Positions 48,501-59,329 of a stretch of 60,000 nucleotides of DNA are shown piece after piece; the stretch's first letter is position 1; each line of letters begins with the position of its first letter. The translations under genes were made by a program, and so were the position numbers. The DNA is from Hydractinia symbiolongicarpus (taxonomy: Eukaryota; Cnidaria; Hydrozoa; Anthoathecata; Hydractiniidae). The DNA is taken from NCBI RefSeq assembly GCF_029227915.1, contig NC_079885.1, positions 20,721,001 through 20,781,000 of the forward strand. Direction: 5' to 3'. The notes below the pieces were generated by a model. It did not search any database. It was given only the letters and a program-made list of their open reading frames with translations, and had not been told where the DNA came from.

Positions 48501-48917
48501 AAGGGTAAGAAAAAAGTACACTTCAAATTTTTATCACGTCGGTGAGCGCGCATTAAAGTGCTCGATATTGCGCAATATTTAAGAACGGTTTTGTGCGCGC
48601 TGATCGTTTTAAGAACCACAATTATTTTCACCTTTTTAAATCACTGTACAGGGTGATTTTCACGAAGCGAATTAAGCATTGCAATGTATAATGACGTAAT
48701 TGCGTTTCTTATATAAAAAAAAACTAATTTAAATTTTATTTAAACTGCTATTTTTTTATTTTTTTCCAAAAAAATTACATACAACTATTTCAAAATTACC
48801 TACACATAAGTACAAATTCTTACCGTGGTATATAAAAATATTATGTTTTTATATGTATTAGGTACATAGTATAAAATGGCCGGAGTAAGTAGAAGACTGT
48901 GTAGTCTTATCATCTCA

Positions 48918-48978
48918 GGGGCTGTTCACATGGAGATCCCGCTCAGCCGAGTCAGCCCGCCTCCATATGAACAGCCCC
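48918..48978. repeat. Foldback element with 18-bp arms
   Basis: GGGGCTGTTCACATGGAG (48918-48935) pairs with CTCCATATGAACAGCCCC (48961-48978) with one mismatch around a 25-nt GC-rich loop (CCCGCTCAGCCGAGTCAGCC). The GC content contrasts with the AT-rich surroundings, as expected for an inserted miniature element. Confidence 0.6.
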
Positions 48979-49129
48979 TTAATGACGGCTATGTGAGGTG
49001 TCAAATAAAAATTAACAAGAAGCCTCAAGGCTTGAAGATTTCCGCCTTGTCAAGAGAAACTTTCCACAGAGCAAAACGTCCAATGGTCGCCCCAAGGCTG
49101 AGATTTCCAATTTAAAAACAGGATAAATG

Positions 49130-51585
49130 ATTGAATAATTGCGCAAAACTATGTGACTTAATCACTTTTTGAAGCTTTTTGTCTAATCCATTTCTTGAGT
49201 AGTTTTAGTTGTAAAAACAATGATTTAAGTCTGGGATTGTGAGTCTAAGGTTCATGTTCTTATAACATTGTTCTTATATAAAAAAGGGGTTAAAGTAACC
49301 TGGTCTGAAAAGTATTAAATATGGGCGACAAATAACGCAATTTAGATATACTTCAATTTAATTACACTTGAATAAATAACAAAAATATACAGATTTACAC
49401 ACAGTTATAAAAAGTATAAAAACTTGGGATCTACCTAGAAAGTTCTAAAAATTTTCATGATACAAATTCTAGAAGTAAAATCATAGAAGAACCATAGACA
49501 TCTAGTTTCCTTTAATAAGTTATATAAATATATATTAGTTTTAGTGATTCATTTTTCACAAATTAATATTTGCAGTTTACTCTATCAACATTTTTTTGGA
49601 AATGCTGATAATGGCTGTGTTAGATTATGGCTGACCTAAAAAAGAAAGAAAAATACTAAAAAAACATATATGAAGAACTCAAAATAATCTTAGCACATTA
49701 ATATGATATTGTTCTGTGCCCTATATATTTAAAGATGACAGGTATAAATGCAAGATAAAATAAAATATTTCACCATTTTATGAAGTTTTGATAAAAAAAT
49801 CAGGTGATACTGTGAAACGCCAAGTATTTGTGATGTCTGTCTTTCCAAAAAGAATACCTGCGTGTTCAAAGACAAATTTTGGAAGTTTTATAAATATTTA
49901 ATTTTTTTGAAAGTTCCTAAACTTGCCTAAAAGCATCCCTAAAATGTTATATTCAACAGTGACCAAGAATACCATATTTACTCTAGTCTATTATTTCTTC
50001 ACCACTGGATTAGTGTTTTAACCTACAAAAAAAGGTGGGTTTAGCAGGAATCCTATATTGCAGGATATATAGGCCGGATATGTTGAATTATTTTTGGGTA
50101 AAAAACCTGAGTGTAGTATTGTTTTTAGCAAAACTTAGGAATTTTTTAACAAAGTTTGGAAATATGAAGCATAAGAAGTATAAACACCTACCTCAAATCT
50201 TTTCCAGGCTATAAGCAATACCTTTATAACTTTTTTTTTTCAATTTCAATATGCATTCAAACTTGTTGTAAGAGCCTAAACTTGCCAAGGGTACAAATTA
50301 TTTGCACAATAAATTTTCCTGAAACTTATTTTTGTGGGTGAGTGGTACACAAAAATGCTTCAATTTGCAGAATATATGCGAAATGTGCAATATTAATTTT
50401 TGGGTGCCTAAAGTTCAATTATTTCAGCAGAGGCAAAATCAGTATTTTGTCTAACATAGTATTCAGAAGTTAGGGCATTTACAAATGAGCAACATAGAAC
50501 CCAATAACTTAGATCCTAAAGAAATCAAAGTATGAAGAAATAAAAAAAATTTTAATTGTTGCGGCTAGCTGAAATGGAAAATTTTGCGGAATAATTTTTC
50601 AGAACCGATGTTTGACTGATTTCTAAAATTTCTGTGGAACATTTTTACAGATTTGGCCCAAAGTTCTGCAAAAAAAAGTTCCACAAAAATTTCTTTCACA
50701 GATAGTGTATGCTAATTTTGAAAATATTTTTTACAATCCATGGCAAAAAAAGGCAGGATTACTTGAAAAACAGGGAAACTGGATAATAGAGTAAATATGT
50801 ACAGTATACTTGATGCTTTTTTAAAACTACATTCACATGTTTTTGTGCACATCAGGGAGAATTTTTTTTCATAACCTCATTTATGTAAGTTACGACACAA
50901 TTACATACAACTTAAGCTCGTATGTCAGGTTTTTTATGGAGCAAACTGTTTTGCTTGTTACACAATGTAACACAATGTAGTCCATAGGCCAAAATATATA
51001 AGAAAAAATGTTCGATTTAGGATTCAAATTTATAAAAATGTTTTTTGAATATTTGTGCACAAAACAATATAGCAATTAATAAAGGACTTGTTATCTTAGT
51101 ACAAAAGTACACAGCCCTTTTCATAAAGTTCATAAAGAATATTATCAGAAAAATGCACTGTAGATTTGCCTGTCAAAGTTTGTAATTCTGATCTGCTGCT
51201 GATACTGCATTATAACGATAGTCGTGTTAAATATAAGAAAACACTTATTTTACGTTCTTTATGTGAAACTTTATATGCAATACAGTCTGCAGCTAGCTAG
51301 CTACATGACATGCAAATGTAGCTTAAATCGGTCAAACTTTCCTTAAAACTACTGCACCTTTTAGGCTATTAATCATCAGTTTTGGTTCCCAAACTGTTAA
51401 GTCAGGTAATGGGTTTGATCCCTAACTACATATAAGGAAGGCCATTTTATAGTTGGACAGAAATGCTAGGGAAATGCGTAGCTTAAATAAGAGCTTTAAA
51501 CACTCTGAAGAATCGCAAATGTAAATCACTTTAACATAGCTAAGTAACAAACTAGCTAGAACATACAGCATTTTTTACCTGAGAA
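49130..51585. other. Intergenic, nothing recognised
   Basis: About 2.4 kb of AT-rich DNA with only short frames. I see no transposon ends, RNA gene or conserved exon. It ends at the target-site duplication of the P-type transposon. Confidence 0.45.
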
Positions 51586-51683
51586 GTCTCATCATAGTCA
51601 CAAGAAAAAAAGATAGTCTAGTTGCGTGGACCATCGGCATTGTTTACGCGAACTATCCTCAATCAGCCTGGGACGGTCTGCTC

Positions 51684-51707
51684 ATCCTGCACAGAAGTTC
51701 AAAATGG
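51684..51707 (+). repeat. Subterminal inverted repeat of the P-type element, left copy
   Basis: This 24-bp sequence (starts ATCCTGCACAGAAGTTC) is the exact reverse complement of 56215-56238. It contains the ATG of the plus-strand ORF (51704-51706). Internal repeats of P elements bind or assist transposase; that role here is inferred from position. Confidence 0.85.
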
Positions 51708-52906
51708 GGGCGCATGCAGGAGGAGACTACCTTGCAGGCGAAGATCTTGATGATTTATTTGAGTTACTTGAAGGCGGTTTTCTTGATGAAGATGTGGATT
51801 TTAATGTGGAATTAGATGCTGTGATAACGGAAGTGGAAGCTTACGAAGAGGTTGGGTATCTTTGTCAGGATTGTGATAAAATTTGTAAATCACAACGTGG
51901 CCTGACTAGACATCGCAATGTCAAACACACTACTGAAGTTACTCCTGAAATATCGACGAATGCTGGTCCTTCATTACCAAAACTTACTAAAGAAGAACAA
52001 ATTTTGAAAAAGCTACACCCTTTGAAGTTGAAAGTACTTATCACGAAGAGTGCTGAGATATTCCTTGGTGATCAATGTTTATCAACCAGGGAAGTGTTTC
52101 GTGATTTCAAAGTTTGTAATGATGATGCGGTCAAACTTTGGGAAAAATTGAAGCCAATCATTGGAAAGTATAAAGGTGATGCAGAAGATTTTTATGCAAA
52201 CTTTTATGGTCTATTGAAAGATAACTTGCTTCCATCAAAATTTGAGGACACTACTTTGAGCAATATTATTCTAACAGAACTTGCAAATCATGTTTTAATT
52301 CATCTTTCGGGTAATGATAAAGTTGTCGATTCTGTAACTGAAGCTGTAACACCTATCTCGGAGAATGAACAAAAAAGCCTGCAATATGTGGCTGGATTTA
52401 TCGTTCACAAGCTTTATACAAAATTCCGTTTTTCAAAAAAGTCTTAACAAAGTGAATTCAACAAACAGGCTGTATCAATCCTACAAGCATGCAAAGTTGA
52501 CTGTGATGATTCACAGACATTGATCAATATACGCGACCGTGGTGGCTTGTGGAGATTGAACAAACAAATACAAGAACTTTTTCGAGAATGTGAAAAAATG
52601 TTTCGGTTAAAAACTTCAAATTTCAGCACAACACTAAATTGTCAAGACCTTGTTAAAAATATGCTCAAAAACTGTTCTGTACTTTCCAATTTCAAAAGTG
52701 TCTGTTATACCATTGATCCACAAGTCAGTAAAGAAGTCAGCATGAATCTTCTGGAACACATGCTTACTATGTTTACAAGAGTTCGCAGCTTTTCCTATTC
52801 TAGAGACATACGTGAAAAACATAAGGCTGCTAAAAAACTTGCAAAGAAAAGATCATTGAGAACTGAAATTAAAAAAGCCAGTAGCAGCAAAGACATGGGT
52901 CACTGA
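51704..52906 (+). pseudogene. P-type element accessory ORF: C2H2 zinc-finger protein, interrupted by one stop
   Basis: The first open segment (51704-52447) encodes 247 residues. It has an acidic N terminus, then one C2H2 finger with C54, C57, H70 and H75 (YLCQDCDKICKSQRGLTRH), then a helical region ending in LQYVAGFIVHKLY. A TAA at 52445-52447 stops it. The same frame then stays open to 52904-52906 for another 152 codons, including LINIRDRGGLW and a basic C terminus (EKHKAAKKLAKKRS). The continuation of the same domain style across the stop suggests a single nonsense mutation or programmed readthrough; a GT-AG intron there would be only about 31 nt. Role unknown; a DNA-binding partner of the transposase is plausible. 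AATAAA follows at 53005-53010. Confidence 0.7.
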
Positions 52907-52947
52907 TTCATCTAGTTCCGGGCATGAACTATAAAATCTGCCACAAT

Positions 52948-53408
52948 GGCTATTTTTATAGCCACACATGTGATAAAAAAACATTACACATGGCTAAAAA
53001 TCACAATAAAAATTCATTCCTTTTTTTTTTTTTTCTGGTTGAACTTCAGACAAAAATCAGGATCCCTCACAGTACGATTTAGAGGTGCCGTGTGAGAAAT
53101 CGTGTTACTTCATTTACGGTCAATTTAAGATATCAGGATTCCTCTGATTTTCCTGTAAATATATGCGTGAGTAATTCTGACGCATTTTGAAAAAGTGACA
53201 ACATTGCAATTTTTCCATAGCTAATAGCTTTCACAAAATAATAGATAGATGGGACACAGAAAAAATAAACATACATACTCATCCAATAACCATCTCCTAA
53301 AGTGATCCAATGATATAACAAAGCATCTCCAGTCCCACAATATAAAGAGAACTAGATAAAATTGCCAATTAATAACATTTTTTCAAATGTGTGGCTATAA
53401 AAATAGCC
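52948..53408. repeat. Mirror-image hairpins bounding the space between the convergent genes
   Basis: The 22-bp sequence at 52948-52969 recurs exactly inverted at 53387-53408. Each copy contains its own small palindrome (GGCTATTTTTATAGCC), able to fold into a 6-bp stem. One copy lies 42 bp after the plus-strand stop and the other 20 bp after the minus-strand stop. Symmetric placement at both 3' ends suggests a role in mRNA 3'-end formation or as an internal transposon repeat. The 415 bp between them has no gene. Confidence 0.7.
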
Positions 53409-53427
53409 GTTTTGTTGTGTGCTTCAT

Positions 53428-56136
53428 TCAAAGTGTAGACTTTTTTCTTTTTGGTAATGGGGTGTCATCTATCATGTTGAATTTGCTACCACATCCTTGT
53501 ACATTCCCAGCAATTGGTCTTACAGAAAATTGTGCTTTTATGGTATTATCATTATATCCAACGTCTCTCACCGATGGTTTGTCACATCGCGATCCAATGG
53601 CACGCTGCCTACCAAAATAATTTTCCAGATCGTCTTGACAAAACCGTTCAGAAAGAATGTACGGTACACTATGTTGTAAAAGGAATTTCACTACTTTTTT
53701 GAGAGAGTTAACTGTAATCTTAAGCCCTTCATGTGTTTGCCAGGAAATAAACATATTTGATTTGGCATTTTTTGTAAAATTATCACCACGCTCTTCAATT
53801 GACTCTTTCCATAAGGTGAAATAGCAGAGAAAACCGTCCAACCATGCAAAGCGTTCATCATCAACTGACTGATAAGGTTTTAGAAATGGTTTTCTCTTCA
53901 ACTCATGTTCGACAGTGTTTTTCACATTCAAGCAGTCAAAAAAACTATCCATCATTAGACAAAATTGTGCATTACCAGCTGCTTCAGGTGGACCAAACTG
54001 ATTGAGAACTTTGCCAACAGTTTCACTGAGAACTTGAGCTGCAAGACGAACTTTCATTACTGAAAATGGTGTTAGCTGTATATGATCATTTGTTAATTTA
54101 TTGACCAACTTCAAACCACTCTCGAGATCATTGTGATAGAGTTGTGTTATATGACTCCAAAGAACATAAAATCCACTATTCCACATATAACGGGTAGCTT
54201 GACCAGAACCAGAATTAAACAGACAATTGCGTGATGTTTTGATGAGATGTGGAGCATCAGCAAAAAAATAGATAAATCGACCATCATTAGCATGAATATT
54301 CTTAGTACGATAAACTACATCACTGTCATGGACACCATCTAAATGCCTATGCATTCTGAAAAAGCGTCTATTTGGAGAAGCACCATCAGCTGTTGCAGCG
54401 ATAACTTTCAAATTTATTTTTTCAAGGTAAAGAACAGCTTTCCAAAATATAGGCATGATTTGATAGGAAGTTATTCCAGTTGTAGCAAATGTTGCAATAC
54501 TATATGAAAGAGGATTAACAACACTTTTGGCAAGAAACACGAGAACATGAGTAGCAATTTCTTTGACAGATTTGAGTGTGGCAAAATTTGTATGAATATC
54601 ACCAAGGTCAACAAAACCAATGAGTTCACCAGTATACTTGTCCCAAACTAAATCCTCCTGTATTTTCATCTCATCAAACAGAATTATGGTATATCTCTCA
54701 ATGTCTGAAAATGCAGCAGTTTTTTTTGCTAGATCATTGATGATTTCATGATTAAATCCTCTTGTTGGTCGTATGTAGTTTCTATAATCACGAAGTGTTC
54801 GCAGGCTAGGAAGAACCAACATACCACTGCCAGTTTTAGGGTCATATCTGAGATCTGAATAAGCAGAAGAAGACTTTGCAGCAAGATTAAGACAGAACTT
54901 TATGATCATTGGATGATATCTGACACTGGTTGGTGATGAAGATTGGAGATATTTTTGCTGCTCCTCCCAGAACAATTTCATAAAAGGTGGTACATTTTTT
55001 TTATCACATCCACTGAATAAGGTTACAAAATCAGAGCTCATTTCAGAAGTAACATTACCACCATGTGCTTGAATAGCAGCTTTCATTTCAGACAGTTGGC
55101 TTGCCAGTTGTTTACATTCCAAACGCTGACTCTGAAGGGTTAATTTGACACGGTCCGGTGATGTGAACTTGATTGGTGCTTTCAACTTTGCAGGTTCAAG
55201 CATCTTCCTTTTTTTACGGACAGTAGCTGTTTTGAATGAAATGTTATGCGATGCACACTTTCCACAAGGATTAGGTTTGGGTGATAGAATTAACATACGA
55301 CACATATTTGAACGAAAATACTGGTCTTGATGGAGATTTGACTGAAAGGACTTTTGTTGATAGTCTAGATAGTTGAATTTTTTAGGAATGACATGCTTTT
55401 GGAAGTTTGTCTCTCTACTATTATTGCAATCTGGAGCGGTGATACCAATACATAATTCATAACTATTGAGTTCTTTTATGAAATTGGAGAGTGTTGTATT
55501 AAGAAAGGATTTTTTGTATAAGATATGCAAATCATGGTCATCTGGTAACATCCATCCAAATATTCTTAAAGAAAATGAAAGGGATCGATCAATGAATATT
55601 TCAAATTTTGGGATGATGTGGTCTGGTGATAAACAAGTAACAACAACAAATGAGTCTTGAGTGTCAATATGCCAACATCTACCCAACGAGAGCTTTGAAA
55701 CACGTTGACTGAAGTCAACAAAATTTCTGTATATGGTGGTTGGAGAAGGTGGTGGTGAAAAATCTTGTAAAATTTGGAAATCTTCACGTTTTTGTATCGA
55801 AGTGTTCGATCGAGGTGGAGAGGCTAAGGTCAAAATATTGCCAGATTTTTGTGGAAGATTCAGATGTGGTAGTTCTCCTTCTTTCAAACTTTTTCGAGTT
55901 GGGTAAACCCATATTTGATCCTCCGAGAAATGACGTTCACAAATAAACAATTTGAACGTGGAAATGCGACGTCTCAGCTCGTCATCTACCTCCCTATATT
56001 TCGTGATGATATTGATGAGCTCCTTTCCCCATTTTTTGTTTACTTCATTATTTGGCAACGGAACTTTGAAAATACTGATGTCTTTATTTCTCCTCGATAC
56101 AGAGCATCCATATATAGCACAATTTTCACCAGGCAT
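53428..56136 (-). CDS. THAP-domain P-element-type transposase
   Basis: 902 residues from the first ATG (56136-56134); the open frame upstream has only a GTG. Residues 1-90 are a THAP zinc domain, MPGENCAIYGCS…, with C6, C11, C66 and H69 as C2CH ligands. A long middle region follows, then the RNase H-like catalytic core: FDEMKIQEDLVWDKYTGEL (candidate first acidic residue D488), TADGASPN (candidate D584) and DDLENYFGRQR (candidate E838). A basic PKRKK near the C terminus could be a nuclear signal. The insertion domain between D584 and E838 in this family binds GTP. The enzyme cuts and joins the element's ends in the nucleus. The frame is intact and all key residues are present, so it may be active. 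It is convergent with the zinc-finger ORF. It could also be a domesticated THAP9-like gene, but perfect TIRs argue for a live transposon. Confidence 0.92.
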   Translation of the reverse strand: MPGENCAIYGCSVSRRNKDISIFKVPLPNNEVNKKWGKELINIITKYREVDDELRRRISTFKLFICERHFSEDQIWVYPTRKSLKEGELPHLNLPQKSGNILTLASPPRSNTSIQKREDFQILQDFSPPPSPTTIYRNFVDFSQRVSKLSLGRCWHIDTQDSFVVVTCLSPDHIIPKFEIFIDRSLSFSLRIFGWMLPDDHDLHILYKKSFLNTTLSNFIKELNSYELCIGITAPDCNNSRETNFQKHVIPKKFNYLDYQQKSFQSNLHQDQYFRSNMCRMLILSPKPNPCGKCASHNISFKTATVRKKRKMLEPAKLKAPIKFTSPDRVKLTLQSQRLECKQLASQLSEMKAAIQAHGGNVTSEMSSDFVTLFSGCDKKNVPPFMKLFWEEQQKYLQSSSPTSVRYHPMIIKFCLNLAAKSSSAYSDLRYDPKTGSGMLVLPSLRTLRDYRNYIRPTRGFNHEIINDLAKKTAAFSDIERYTIILFDEMKIQEDLVWDKYTGELIGFVDLGDIHTNFATLKSVKEIATHVLVFLAKSVVNPLSYSIATFATTGITSYQIMPIFWKAVLYLEKINLKVIAATADGASPNRRFFRMHRHLDGVHDSDVVYRTKNIHANDGRFIYFFADAPHLIKTSRNCLFNSGSGQATRYMWNSGFYVLWSHITQLYHNDLESGLKLVNKLTNDHIQLTPFSVMKVRLAAQVLSETVGKVLNQFGPPEAAGNAQFCLMMDSFFDCLNVKNTVEHELKRKPFLKPYQSVDDERFAWLDGFLCYFTLWKESIEERGDNFTKNAKSNMFISWQTHEGLKITVNSLKKVVKFLLQHSVPYILSERFCQDDLENYFGRQRAIGSRCDKPSVRDVGYNDNTIKAQFSVRPIAGNVQGCGSKFNMIDDTPLPKRKKSTL

Positions 56137-56214
56137 AGTAAAATCTTGTACGAAAAACACCCAAAGTCGAAATAAAAACACCAAACTAAGTACACACAAC
56201 ACCCAAAAAATGCG

Positions 56215-56238
56215 CCATTTTGAACTTCTGTGCAGGAT
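56215..56238 (-). repeat. Subterminal inverted repeat of the P-type element, right copy
   Basis: Exact inverted copy of 51684-51707. On the minus strand its ATG (56219-56217) opens a frame of only ten codons before a TAG, upstream of the transposase start. Here the repeat supplies an upstream mini-ORF rather than the main start. Confidence 0.8.
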
Positions 56239-56338
56239 CGGAGGTTTGGGAGCCACTATAGTTCAGCCGTAAAAACATAGAACAATGGCCTATTGTTTGT
56301 TGCTAGACTATCTTTTTTTCTTGTGACTATGGTCTCAT

Positions 56339-56880
56339 CGACCAAACATCCTGTTTTGACAAACATTGATTTGGAGTTTCAAACATATCAAGAGGAACGG
56401 TAACCGATTGTTTTGGGCAAGAAACTTTGGCCTGTGGGACCTGAAACTCGAAGAACTTCGAGACAAAGCATCACAGGAAGCCACGATATAAGTTCTGACA
56501 ATCTGAGACCCTATTGGCTAAAAAATCAAATAACGCATTTCTATTGGCTTTTAAGAAATTAAACAACTTCCAGGTCCAGGGTAAAATACTCTATTCTGGA
56601 CACCGCGCGTCCAGGCTATAGGTGGTCCCTATCTCTCTATCTTCCAAGGCGATTTTAAAGATTCCGCTTTACGCGGCGGAAATCAACAATAAAAATGTAA
56701 ATAAAAAAGTTAAATATTATGTTAAATGAAAAAAGGGTTTAATTATCACAATAAATTTTGTTTCAGAAGAATTTTTCGTCACAAATTTGTAACAGCTAAT
56801 TTCTAAATGCAATTTATATTTGCTTTGTAGATGGATTTTATCTCCTCATTTAGAAACAATCTTAAGTTTTTTTGAACCTT
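56339..56880. other. Intergenic, nothing recognised
   Basis: Flank of the P-type element with no credible frame. Some GC-richer phrases (CACCGCGCGTCCAGG, ACGCGGCGGAAATC) stand out but form no identified structure. Confidence 0.4.
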
Positions 56881-56884
56881 GGTT

Positions 56885-57490
56885 TCTTATTGAAAATTTT
56901 GTCATATTAGATATAAATTTTGGTCAAACAAAATTTTTTACCTGAAAATCTAGTTGGATATTTATGTTGAACTTTCTTAAACAGTGTGATGAATATATTT
57001 TGTGCTTTTAATCTTATATATGAAAATAAGGACTTGCAAAAATGTTTAGCTGAAATACTAAGAATACCCAGTTCTATTAACAATGGCGTAGAAATTGAAT
57101 ACCTTGTTCTATTGTAATATATTATAATCCTACTGGCAGTTTTTGCTGATTGCAGTTTTTTTAATCTTGTTAGTATCCATTGCAACATTTGCATAGTATT
57201 TATTTAAAGCGAAACTATCTTTATATAAAGTTCCTAACCTTTAAGAAACCTTGTTTTCAACTAATTTAATATGTTCTCTCCAAGTTAACTTTTCCGTGTA
57301 GCAAAACTCCAAGAAATTTCATTGAATATTCTCTTTTTATGTTACACGATCAAGAACTAATTCAGGTAACTTAAGAGGATGTCATCTTTATGAAAAAATG
57401 TATATCTAGTTTTCAAGCGTTGAAGGATAATTTATTCGCTTTAACCAATCAGTTAATTTTGTATCGCCGTCCAAAAGTGAAAAAGGTACA
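56885..57490 (-). pseudogene. Decayed LINE reverse-transcriptase fragment
   Basis: Read from 57480 downward, scattered frames give DWLKRINYPSTLE, then LTWREHIKLVENKVS and YKDSFALNKYY. A 95-codon frame (57194-56907) follows with LQWILTRLKKLQSAKTASRI and a terminal KYPTRFSGKKF. This order matches the thumb and C-terminal end of jockey/CR1-type reverse transcriptases. Frameshifts and stops are frequent and the catalytic part is absent, so it is an old 5'-truncated insertion. Confidence 0.6.
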
Positions 57491-57997
57491 AGATACCCTG
57501 GAATGTTCCAGAATGTAACTACACATGGGCCACAGTTTAATGCAGCAAAAAATTATAATCCTGAACATATCAAATAAAAATATATGAAATCAACTCAATG
57601 TCGTCTCCAGGGTCTTGTGGCCCCTAAATTCTAATGCTAACCTCGTGAAAATAATAAGTTAATTTCATGTGTAAGAACTTGGACAGTTGTCCAAGTATTT
57701 GTATGGCACTTTGAAAAATCTTGATCAGGTATTGAGATTATCGACTTAAAAATTTCACTAAAATAGCTAAGCATGGCATCTCGCCCTTAGTGAGGTGTAA
57801 TATGTAATATTTAGTTATCGTAACACTGATAACAGGAATTATATATTTTACGTGCTAGCCTTTCATGCTAGTCGATGATGTAATAAATGATTCGCAATAA
57901 TCTTCAATATCTCGAAATCTAATAATATTTTTTAAAAAGTAAAAATGAATCCTAGGCAACTTTGAAATCTTTTCTTATGTTATCCATCTAGTTTTTA

Positions 57998-58306
57998 ATG
58001 GGAAGCCTTTCAGATTTAAATCGCTTTAACTCAAAAAATTTAGGGACAAAAATGCCAAAATTAATCTTTAATTTTAAACAAAAATACGGATTACAAGAAA
58101 CTACGTTAATTGGTACGGATAAGTCAAGAATGTTGTTAAAAATTGTGTGCGGAATATACAACAGACTCTCGGTAAAAAAGACTGCCAAGGGAACCGAAGA
58201 AAAGTTCTTTACAGTTCATTATACCAAAAATGAAACTTTGGCTGAATTAATTAAAATCATGTATTTTTTATACCTTTCAAAAATTTATAGCGTTAACATT
58301 ACCTGA
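57998..58306 (+). CDS. Hypothetical 102-codon ORF
   Basis: An open frame of 102 residues starting MGSLSDLNRFNSKN. It is basic and mixed in composition, with segments such as KQKYGLQETTLIGTDKSRML that look protein-like rather than random. No domain is recognised. It lies 300 bp before the Harbinger-type remnant and may be part of the same or another transposon. Confidence 0.3.
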   Translation: MGSLSDLNRFNSKNLGTKMPKLIFNFKQKYGLQETTLIGTDKSRMLLKIVCGIYNRLSVKKTAKGTEEKFFTVHYTKNETLAELIKIMYFLYLSKIYSVNIT

Positions 58307-58621
58307 AGTGTTCAAGTAATAATCAACCCGAATACAATACATCAAACAAATTCGAATCAAAGCAGCATTTTATATTTTTGTTTACATTACACAATGCAAC
58401 GTCTCCATAAACCTAGAAAATTATCTATTAGTGGTTCACTACTTGTTTCATTGCGTAAGCGTTTTCTGTAAGAAAATGTGGCTGATGAAACGTTACTGGC
58501 AAAATGACATCCGAACGTTCAAAGTTTGGTTGTTTTTTGTTTTACTGTATGCTCTACTAATGTTTCTATGTTTCGAAATGTTCGATTTGGATTAAAAATG
58601 TTTTGTTTGCGGAACATAATA

Positions 58622-59064
58622 TTGATACCGTTGCTTCAATAAAAACAAAGATAAACGGTTTGAGGGCACAATTGGCACGAGAAATTAACAAAGAAAAGAC
58701 TACCAAGAGGGGGCAAAGTACTGACTAATTATACATTAGTACCTGGGTTCATTACGATAAGCTGTCGTTGTTAGTCCCATTTATCAGGGCTGCAAAAAGT
58801 AGAGATACTTTGAAGCAAAATAATCTACAAGAAGATGGGTCAACAGAGAAAGAGGACCGGTAGCCAAAAAAAAGTCGATTTCCGAAAAGTTGGATTTGCT
58901 TTCCAAATGTACAGAAACCATAACATCAAAAGCTGCTGACCCAACCCCAGCTCCAAAGATTTCTAATTTTGCATTGTATTTTGACGAAAAACTATCGAGT
59001 TTGGATAAACGCAATAGAAGAATAGCGGAAAACCATTTTATTCGAAGCCGAAATTTCATCTGAT
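58622..59064 (+). pseudogene. Myb/MADF-like protein of a PIF/Harbinger element, broken
   Basis: The frame gives VASIKTKINGLRAQLAREIN, then a TAA, then WVHYDKLSLLVPFI, as in the MADF/Myb-SANT domain of Harbinger second proteins. After a TAG and a frameshift in an A-run near 58866, it continues KISNFALYFDEKLSSLDKRN and ends RNFI with TGA at 59062-59064, resembling a BESS-like tail. In intact elements this protein binds DNA and brings transposase to the nucleus. At least two stops and a frameshift inactivate it. Confidence 0.6.
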
Positions 59065-59329
59065 ATGTTAAAAGTAGGAGAGTCCTAACCTTGCGCACAA
59101 TCTCATCAACCTACAGGAGCTTAAGCTCAATTTGCTTTCAATATTTCCGCCCAAGGAGGGCAAAATTACATGGAAATGATAAACAATAACTGGATCTATT
59201 TGTTCTTATTTTCGTATACTTTATATAATTTTCTTTAATAATAATGACGAAAAAGAAGTAGCAACATGCAACCAAGCATATCTATTTCATTATTTCCAAT
59301 TAACAGTACTTCCATTACCATTCTACTGC

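Larger units (their letters stand above)
51593..56331. mobile_element. P-type (THAP) DNA transposon, 4739 bp, apparently complete
   Basis: Perfect 29-bp terminal inverted repeats lie at 51593-51621 and 56303-56331 and begin CATAGTCACAAG. GTCTCAT is duplicated directly outside both ends (51586-51592, 56332-56338), a target-site duplication of 7 bp by this count; P elements classically make 8. A second perfect 24-bp inverted repeat lies inside (51684-51707 and 56215-56238). The element holds two convergent genes: a zinc-finger ORF on the plus strand and a THAP transposase on the minus strand. Perfect ends and an unbroken transposase suggest recent activity. Confidence 0.92.

Noticed and set aside
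53428-56256. 942-residue version of the transposase starting at 56256
   Set aside because: That start is GTG and the first 40 residues are hydrophobic and unrelated; THAP domains begin at or near Met, so 56136 is preferred.
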